Under the pieces are notes generated by a model. That model was given only the letters and a program-made list of their open reading frames with translations. It was not told where the DNA came from and ran no database searches. The translations under genes and the position numbers were made by a program. This document shows positions 59,091 to 64,000 of a stretch of DNA of 64,000 bases, piece by piece. The stretch covers positions 186,001 through 250,000 of the forward strand of contig NZ_JAOVZU010000004.1 in assembly GCF_025717005.1 (NCBI RefSeq), in the 5' to 3' direction. This stretch comes from Actinotalea endophytica (GTDB lineage: Bacteria > Actinomycetota > Actinomycetes > Actinomycetales > Cellulomonadaceae). Position 1 is the stretch's first letter; the number at the start of each line of letters is the position of its first letter.

Positions 59091-61265
59091 TCAGTCGGTC
59101 ACCTTGATGGCGACCGCACCCTTGCCGTCGAGCGACAGGTCGGTCGTCGAGGTGGCGACCACGGCGAACTGCGTGGACGTCTCGTCGGCCGCGACCGTGA
59201 GCAGCCCGGTGGCTGAGATCGACGTTCCGTCGACGTGCGGCCCGACCAGGCCCCAGGTGACCGACGGGTCGGCCGCGTAGAACTGCTCGGTCGTCCCGCG
59301 GGCGACCTCCCACTCGAACCGGCCGGTCCACGGGGTGACCTCGATCCCGGTCCACCCGACGTCCACGGCCTGCTGCCAGGCCCACTTCTCGTGGGTGATC
59401 CAGTTCGAGGTGCCCCACGGGATCACGTACCCCGGTGCGGCCCGGAGGCCCGGGTCCGCCGCGGTCGGGGCGAGCAGCCGGCCACCGGCGTAGACCTTGT
59501 CGAAGGTCACCGGCGTGCCCGCGACGTCCGTCGTCACGGTCTGGCCCATCCGGCGCGTGATGTACAGCGAGTTGCCGATCAGCTGGATGTTCCGGTCGGC
59601 GACGCCCGAGCCGTCGAACACCGTCGCCTCGGCCGCCTCGCTCGCGAGGTACGGCGTGCCTCCGGCGTCCTCGGCGTAGTAGACGGTCTGGTCGGCGACG
59701 GTCGCCACGAGCGTGTAGGTGGCCGGGGACATCAGCTGCTGCCACGACTCGAGGTTGGTGAACCCGTAGAAGCTGTACGCGGTCACCGTGCCGTCGATGG
59801 TGGTGCCACCGCCGCCCTGCTGCGCCTCGTAGACGTAGACGCTGACGGCGTCGTACGAGGCCTGCAGCGTCGCGGCCGCGAGACCGCCCGCATGCTTGAG
59901 CGACGTGCGGTCGACGGCCACCGTCAGGGTGGTGAAGACCGGGGTGAACGACCAGTTGATCGCCGTGATCGCGACCTGCGTCTCACCGGCCGAGGAGCTC
60001 ACCACGTAGTCCGTGCCGGGCACCAGGACCTTCGAGTCGCCGAGCGCGTTGGACAGCGTCACGGTGACGTCGTCCTGGGTGACCTTGCTCGCGTCGACCC
60101 GCGTCGGCCAGGTGACGTAGACGTCGTCGGCCACGTGGTCGACGAGGTTCGGCAGGTCGCCGGCACCGACCCAGGTCCACACCGGCACCGTGCCCGGGCC
60201 GGGCGGGTCCGCGACCTTGGTGCTGAGCGGGGCGATGACCGGGTCCACGACGATGCCGCTGCCGTAGAGCTCGTCGGCGCCGCCGCCGTAGTCCTGACCG
60301 TAGATCTTCACGTACGCGCCGAACGTCGAGGTCGCGACCGGGAGTCCGTTGTAGGTGATCCCGCTGACCTCGAGCGTGAAGTGGTAGTTGCCCTGGCCGT
60401 CGCCGCCGAGGCAGCTCCACTCCCGGCCGCTGTTCGTGTCGCTGATCAGGTAGCCGTCGGTGTCGATCACGATGTCGCCGGCCTGCAGCGCGTACTGCGT
60501 GGCACCGTGGTGCCACGCACCCGTGAGGGCCGTCCCGGAGAACAGGAACTCCGACGCGTAGTAGCCGTCGCCGTCGACCATCGCGACCGCAGCGGCGCTC
60601 GCGTCGATCTTGCTGTCCCGCAGGCCGGCCAGGCTGAGGGTCAACGTCGCGGACGTGTCCGGGTCGTAGCCGACGTCGATCCCGAAGTCGCTCTTCAGCG
60701 TCGACTTCGACGCGGTGAACGCGCTGCCGAAGATGTCGCTGTCGACCGTCAGCCTCGGGATCACGTACCGGCCCACCCGCACCGCGGCGGGCGCGCGCGA
60801 CGGGGTCTGCCCCGCGACGAGCAGAGCGGACGCCGGGACCTGTGCGTAGATCGCCGCCGGTCCGTTGGTGGCGAAGGCCTCGATCGCGCCCGCGTCGATG
60901 GTCACCGTCAGCGTGGAACGCCCGGAACGCTGGGCCACGGCCACGCCGTCCGACGGCGCGAACGCCGGGACACCGTCCGCGGTCACGAACCAGCCGGTCA
61001 CATCGTCTCCCGGAGACACCGCCCAGGTCGTGCTGCCGAGGGCGCTCAGCTCGACCCGGTAGTCGGTGTCGCGCTCGATGGTGACCTGCCGGCCGTGGAG
61101 GGCGACCCGCGGCGCGGCGGCACCGCGGGTCGACGGGGCGGCCGTCACGGCAGCCCCGTGGCTGCCGACGGCCGGTGACGCGTTGGCGGCGGCTGCCGGC
61201 ACCACGAGGGCGACGACGACCGATGACACGAGCGCGAGGCTTCGCGCTCGCCGACTGACGTTCAT
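59091..61265 (-). CDS. Large secreted protein of unknown function
   Basis: 724 residues from ATG 61265 (AAGGAAG about 8 bases upstream). Clear signal peptide (RRARSLALVSSVVVALVVPAAAANASPA). No lipobox, no LPxTG or other sorting signal. The chain is rich in Gly, Ser, Thr, Asp and short beta strands, suggesting several Ig-like or jelly-roll domains: an N-terminal part with WAVSPGDDVTGWFVTADGVPAF, a middle part with GYYASEFLFSGTALTGAWHHGATQYALQAGDIVI and DTNSGREWSCLGGDGQGNYHFTLEVSG, and a C-terminal part with WITHEKWAWQQAVDVGWTGIEV plus a final Ig-like repeat (VTWGLVGPHVDGTSISATGLLTVAADE, BIG2-like). I do not recognise a catalytic motif. Possibly a binding or adhesion protein. Confidence 0.75.
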   Translation of the reverse strand: MNVSRRARSLALVSSVVVALVVPAAAANASPAVGSHGAAVTAAPSTRGAAAPRVALHGRQVTIERDTDYRVELSALGSTTWAVSPGDDVTGWFVTADGVPAFAPSDGVAVAQRSGRSTLTVTIDAGAIEAFATNGPAAIYAQVPASALLVAGQTPSRAPAAVRVGRYVIPRLTVDSDIFGSAFTASKSTLKSDFGIDVGYDPDTSATLTLSLAGLRDSKIDASAAAVAMVDGDGYYASEFLFSGTALTGAWHHGATQYALQAGDIVIDTDGYLISDTNSGREWSCLGGDGQGNYHFTLEVSGITYNGLPVATSTFGAYVKIYGQDYGGGADELYGSGIVVDPVIAPLSTKVADPPGPGTVPVWTWVGAGDLPNLVDHVADDVYVTWPTRVDASKVTQDDVTVTLSNALGDSKVLVPGTDYVVSSSAGETQVAITAINWSFTPVFTTLTVAVDRTSLKHAGGLAAATLQASYDAVSVYVYEAQQGGGGTTIDGTVTAYSFYGFTNLESWQQLMSPATYTLVATVADQTVYYAEDAGGTPYLASEAAEATVFDGSGVADRNIQLIGNSLYITRRMGQTVTTDVAGTPVTFDKVYAGGRLLAPTAADPGLRAAPGYVIPWGTSNWITHEKWAWQQAVDVGWTGIEVTPWTGRFEWEVARGTTEQFYAADPSVTWGLVGPHVDGTSISATGLLTVAADETSTQFAVVATSTTDLSLDGKGAVAIKVTD

Positions 61266-61520
61266 GGCGACTTCCTTGGGTCGGGATGGACGGGGGGTGG
61301 CGGACGGGTGCCGGCGGAGGGCGACCGTGACGGTGCGCGGGCGGCGCGCCCGAGGAGGCCGGCGGGGCGTCCCGGGCGGGGCACGGCACCGTCGCGGCGA
61401 CGTGCCGGGCGCGGCCGCGTGGCCGGCCATGCCCTCCCCGGCGGCGCGGGACGGGTGCGGGGTGCGCGGTGGCTCGGGAACGTTCGTGCCGGGCACCAAC
61501 CCTTCTTCCGTCCCGTCAGG

Positions 61521-62162
61521 TCAGCCGAGGGCCTGCAGGGTGTCGATGACGCTGTCGATGTGCGCTCTCATGGCGGCCTCGGCGGCCACCGGCTCGTGGG
61601 CCACGACCGCGTCGATGACCGCGAGGTGCTGCTCGAGCGAGACGGCCGCGCGGCCGGGTACGCGCGCCAGGGCGAACCGCTGGCGGACGAGCTGGCCGCG
61701 GATCCGCTCGAGGACCCGGGCGGCCGTACGGTGCCCGGACACCTCGCGCAGGATCGCGTGCAGCTCGGCGTCGAGCTCGAGGTACTCGCCGAGCTCGCCG
61801 GCCGCCACGGCCTCGCGCATCCGTCGTCCGACGTCGGTCAGCCGGTCGACGTCCGCGGGGCCTGCGAGCTGCGCCGCGCGGCGCGCGACGAGCCCCTCGA
61901 CCAGCTGGCGCACCTCGGCGATCTCGATCGCCTCGGCGAGGGGGATCTCCCGGATCCGGGCACCGCGATGGTGCTCGCGCTCGACGATCCCCTCGACCTC
62001 GAGCCGGTGCAGCGCGTCCCGCACGGCTGCCCGGCTCGCGCCGAGCTCCTCGCACAGCTCGGACTCGACCAGGCGTTGCCGAGGCGCGAACTGCCCGCGC
62101 AGCACCGCCTCGCGCAGGTCCTCCGAGACGTCGTCCCGACGGGACGCCTGCTCGGTGGTCAT
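61521..62162 (-). CDS. GntR-family regulator, FadR/FCD type (A)
   Basis: 213 residues: winged helix (LREAVLRGQFAPRQRLVESELCEELGASRAAVRDALHRLEVEGIVERE) and an all-helical FCD effector domain with metal-site His residues (DAELHAILREVSGHRTAARV, EQHLAVIDAVVAHEPVAAEAAMRAHIDSVI). FCD domains bind organic acids or sugar acids with a metal. ATG 62162. Divergent from a second FCD regulator with about 200 bases between them. Target unknown; the secreted protein upstream on the same strand (61265) is not obviously linked. Confidence 0.9.
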   Translation of the reverse strand: MTTEQASRRDDVSEDLREAVLRGQFAPRQRLVESELCEELGASRAAVRDALHRLEVEGIVEREHHRGARIREIPLAEAIEIAEVRQLVEGLVARRAAQLAGPADVDRLTDVGRRMREAVAAGELGEYLELDAELHAILREVSGHRTAARVLERIRGQLVRQRFALARVPGRAAVSLEQHLAVIDAVVAHEPVAAEAAMRAHIDSVIDTLQALG

Positions 62163-62215
62163 GGCTGCGCTCCGAGCAGGGCCGGACCGAGGAGCTCATC
62201 GTCGAGCACACGACG

Positions 62216-62245
62216 ATCGTTGTGCCCTCGGGGAACGACTGTCAA
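62216..62245 (-). promoter_or_regulatory. Promoter of GntR (A)
   Basis: On the minus strand a perfect TTGACA and an AACGAT are separated by 18 bases. The FadR-type palindrome at 62251-62261 lies just upstream of the -35. Confidence 0.5.
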
Positions 62246-62250
62246 TCGTT

Positions 62251-62286
62251 TTGTCCGACAATTTTGCCGACGTTTTGGTCGGACGT
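62251..62286. promoter_or_regulatory. Two FadR-type operators (TTGTC-N-GACAA and TGGTC-N-GACG)
   Basis: TTGTCCGACAA at 62251-62261 is a perfect palindrome around one central base and fits the TnGTnnnACnA pattern of FadR/FCD regulators. A second GTC-N-GAC core is at 62278-62284, 25 bases centre to centre. They lie between the two divergent FCD genes. Confidence 0.65.
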
Positions 62287-62364
62287 GGCATCACCGTGGG
62301 GATGGAAGCGCCACCGCACCACGGGGTGGCCGCCGGGCCCCTCGCGCAGCGGGATGATGGGCCC

Positions 62365-63063
62365 ATGGAGCGCCGAGGTGACCCGCGCCCGGACCGCGGC
62401 CTGGCCGGGGCGCTCCACGACGCGCTGCTCCGCGGCGAGTACGCCCCCGGCCAGCGACTCGTCGAGGCCGACCTCTGCGACCGGTTCGGAGCCAGCCGCG
62501 CCGCCGTGCGGGAGAGCCTGCGGCTGCTCGCGGGCGACGGCCTGGTGGTCCTCGAGCCGCATCGCGGGGCGCGCGTACGGCGCATCACGCTCGACGAGGC
62601 GATCGAGATCGCCGAGGTCCGGGTGGCGGTCGAGGTCCTGCTCGCGCGCCGCGCGGCCGAGCACATCACACCGCAGACCGCGACCGAGCTCCGCGACATC
62701 GCGACCGGGATCCGCGGCGCGATCGAGGGGTTCGACCCCGTCGCGCACTCGGCGCTCAACGAACGCCTGCACCTGCGGATCGCCGAGATCGCCGACCACG
62801 AGACCGCCGCGGCCGTGGTCCGCAAGCTCCGGACCCAGCTGGTCTCCTTCCAGGTCCGGCTGTCGACCCTGTCGGGCCGCGCGCAGACCACCCTGGCCGA
62901 GCACGAGCAGATCACCGCAGCGATCGCCGACGGCGACCCGGACGCCGCCGTCGCGGCCATGCGTCGCCACCTCGAGGGTGCGGTCGCCGCGCTGCGGGCC
63001 CTTCGCGCCTCGGACGGGTCCGACGCGGCGGGGCGCGCGGCCCACGTGGCGGGCGCCGGATGA
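62365..63063 (+). CDS. GntR-family regulator, FadR/FCD type (B)
   Basis: 232 residues from ATG 62365; ATG 62302 would add 21 residues, and neither has a strong ribosome site. Winged helix LHDALLRGEYAPGQRLVEADLCDRFGASRAAVRESLRLLAGDGLVVLEPHRGARVRRI, then an FCD domain (DEAIEIAEVRVAVEVLLARRAAEHI; NERLHLRIAEIADHETAAAVV; LAEHEQITAAIADGDPDAAVAAMRRHLEGAV). It resembles the divergent regulator A, probably an old duplication. Its stop overlaps the aminotransferase start by 4 bases, so the two are co-expressed. Confidence 0.88.
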   Translation: MERRGDPRPDRGLAGALHDALLRGEYAPGQRLVEADLCDRFGASRAAVRESLRLLAGDGLVVLEPHRGARVRRITLDEAIEIAEVRVAVEVLLARRAAEHITPQTATELRDIATGIRGAIEGFDPVAHSALNERLHLRIAEIADHETAAAVVRKLRTQLVSFQVRLSTLSGRAQTTLAEHEQITAAIADGDPDAAVAAMRRHLEGAVAALRALRASDGSDAAGRAAHVAGAG

Positions 63064-64000
63064 ACGACCGCCGCAGCCTGTTCACCCTGGACAGCACGCT
63101 CACCTACCTGAACCACGCCTCGTTCGGCGTGCCGACCCGTACCGCGCTGCGCCGTGCGGACAGCGAGCGACGGCGCCTCGAACAGGACACCGCGACCCAC
63201 CTCGGAGCCGAGCTCGTCCAGCGGCTCGAGACCCAGGCCGCCCACGTCGCCCGCCGGCTCCGGGTTCCGGCGGGCACGCTCGCGCTCACCACGAGCTCGA
63301 CCGAGGGGAACGCCGCCGTCGCGACCTCGTGGCCGCTGTCACCCGGCGACCACGTGCTGCTCCTCGACCTGGAGTACTCCTCGGTCATCCGCGCCTGGCA
63401 GGTCGCAGCCGAACGCGCCGGCGCGGCCGTGGACGTGGCCCACCTCCCGCCGCCTGTGACGCAGGACGGGGTGCTCGCGGCCGTCTCGACGGCGCACCCG
63501 GCGACCACCGTGGTGGTCCTCAGTGCGATCACGTCCTCCACGGCCGTGCGGATGCCGGTCCGCGACGTCGTCGAGGCGTGCCGCCGCCGCGGCATCGACG
63601 TCGTCCTGGACGCGGCGCACGTCGTCGGCCACGTGCCGCTCGACCTGTCGGCTCTCGGCGTCACCGCGGCCTTCGGCTCGTTGCACAAGTGGCTCCCGGT
63701 GCCCCGACCGGTCGGCTTCCTGTGGTTGGCCGACAGGCTGACCGACGTGGTGCGCCCGGCTGCGGTGTCGCTCACCTGGGACGCGACGTCGCTGGTCGAG
63801 AGGTTCAGCTGGCGTGGCACGTGGGACCCGGCGCCTGCCCTCGGCCTGGTCCACGCCTTCGCCGAGCACGACGAGTGGCGCCTGGCCGGCGACCTCGACT
63901 CCGCCGTGGACGTCGCCGACACGCTCGCGACGGGGCTGGTGGACGCCGGGCTGCGCCCGACCGCGGACGGCGCCCTGGTCCCGCCCCGGCTGCGCGGGTT
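63060..64000 (+). CDS. Class V aminotransferase/isopenicillin-N-epimerase-like PLP enzyme (partial)
   Basis: Runs off the right edge; 313 residues seen. A fold-type I PLP enzyme: TYLNHASFGVPT at the N-terminus, TTSSTEGNAAVATSW (cofactor phosphate region), DVVLDAAHVVGHVPLDLSALGV (Asp that pairs with the pyridine N) and SLHKWLPVPRPVGFLW, where Lys is the Schiff-base residue. It belongs to the class V group with isopenicillin N epimerase and cysteine desulfurase-like enzymes. ATG 63060 overlaps the GntR stop (ATGA). Reaction and substrate not predictable. Confidence 0.88.
   Translation, partial: MNDRRSLFTLDSTLTYLNHASFGVPTRTALRRADSERRRLEQDTATHLGAELVQRLETQAAHVARRLRVPAGTLALTTSSTEGNAAVATSWPLSPGDHVLLLDLEYSSVIRAWQVAAERAGAAVDVAHLPPPVTQDGVLAAVSTAHPATTVVVLSAITSSTAVRMPVRDVVEACRRRGIDVVLDAAHVVGHVPLDLSALGVTAAFGSLHKWLPVPRPVGFLWLADRLTDVVRPAAVSLTWDATSLVERFSWRGTWDPAPALGLVHAFAEHDEWRLAGDLDSAVDVADTLATGLVDAGLRPTADGALVPPRLRG

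Noticed and set aside
1-64000. CRISPR arrays, tRNA/rRNA genes, transposases, integrases, prophage or att sites
   Set aside because: No regularly spaced repeats, clover-leaf sequences or recombinase motifs were seen; only short operator-type repeats and hairpins are present.

Overview
The window is high-GC, gene-dense DNA from an actinobacterium, most likely a Micrococcales relative of Cellulomonas or Promicromonospora. The evidence is: very high third-position GC; many GTG starts and overlapping ATGA/TGATG junctions; a GTP-type PEP carboxykinase next to a RamB-like regulator; a polyphosphate glucokinase; a Ddn/F420-type nitroreductase-fold protein; and a fused DppC-DppD transporter. The genus is a guess. 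I saw no rRNA, tRNA, CRISPR, IS element or phage gene.

Layout. 1-2.9 kb: a CUT1-type sugar ABC importer (one permease runs off the left edge). 3-5.3 kb: a small membrane protein, a PhlG/phloretin-hydrolase-family C-C hydrolase and a divergent MarR regulator. 5.3-9.8 kb: a RamB-like regulator divergent from pckG, then an unrecognised protein. 10-17 kb: a ribose-type sugar ABC importer with an unknown TIM-barrel-like protein and an SMP-30 lactonase, next to a ROK regulator. 17-20.5 kb: an enolase and a secreted tannase/feruloyl-esterase-like lipoprotein. 20.5-29.9 kb: a histidine-utilisation (hut) operon headed by two small genes that match the two halves of cucumopine synthase, with a divergent IclR regulator. 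30-36.3 kb: a second copy of that gene pair in an operon with two SDR dehydrogenases, a polar-amino-acid ABC importer and an RpiR regulator. 36.4-43.7 kb: a C-glycoside deglycosidase locus with three alpha/beta subunit pairs, an MFS transporter and a Gfo/Idh/MocA dehydrogenase, transcribed divergently from two promoters that share one operator motif. 43.8-55.7 kb: ROK regulators, a peptide/glycoside-type ABC importer, polyphosphate glucokinase, and a second Gfo/Idh/MocA plus TIM-barrel pair. 55.7-64 kb: a quinone-oxidoreductase-like MDR protein, a nitroreductase-fold protein, a secreted CE1 esterase with a LacI remnant upstream, a large secreted protein of unknown function, two divergent FadR-type GntR regulators and a partial class V aminotransferase.

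How the parts may fit together (inference). The window looks like a catabolic region for plant-derived compounds. Secreted esterases would release phenolics or sugars, the glycoside transporters would import them, the 3-keto/C-deglycosidase genes would remove C- or O-linked sugars, PpgK would phosphorylate glucose, and the PhlG-family hydrolase could cut acylated phloroglucinol aglycones. Separately, the two DUF3830 plus cucumopine-synthase-C-like pairs, one built into a histidine degradation operon and the other into an amino-acid-type import operon, suggest an undescribed route for histidine-derived opine or Pictet-Spengler-type compounds.
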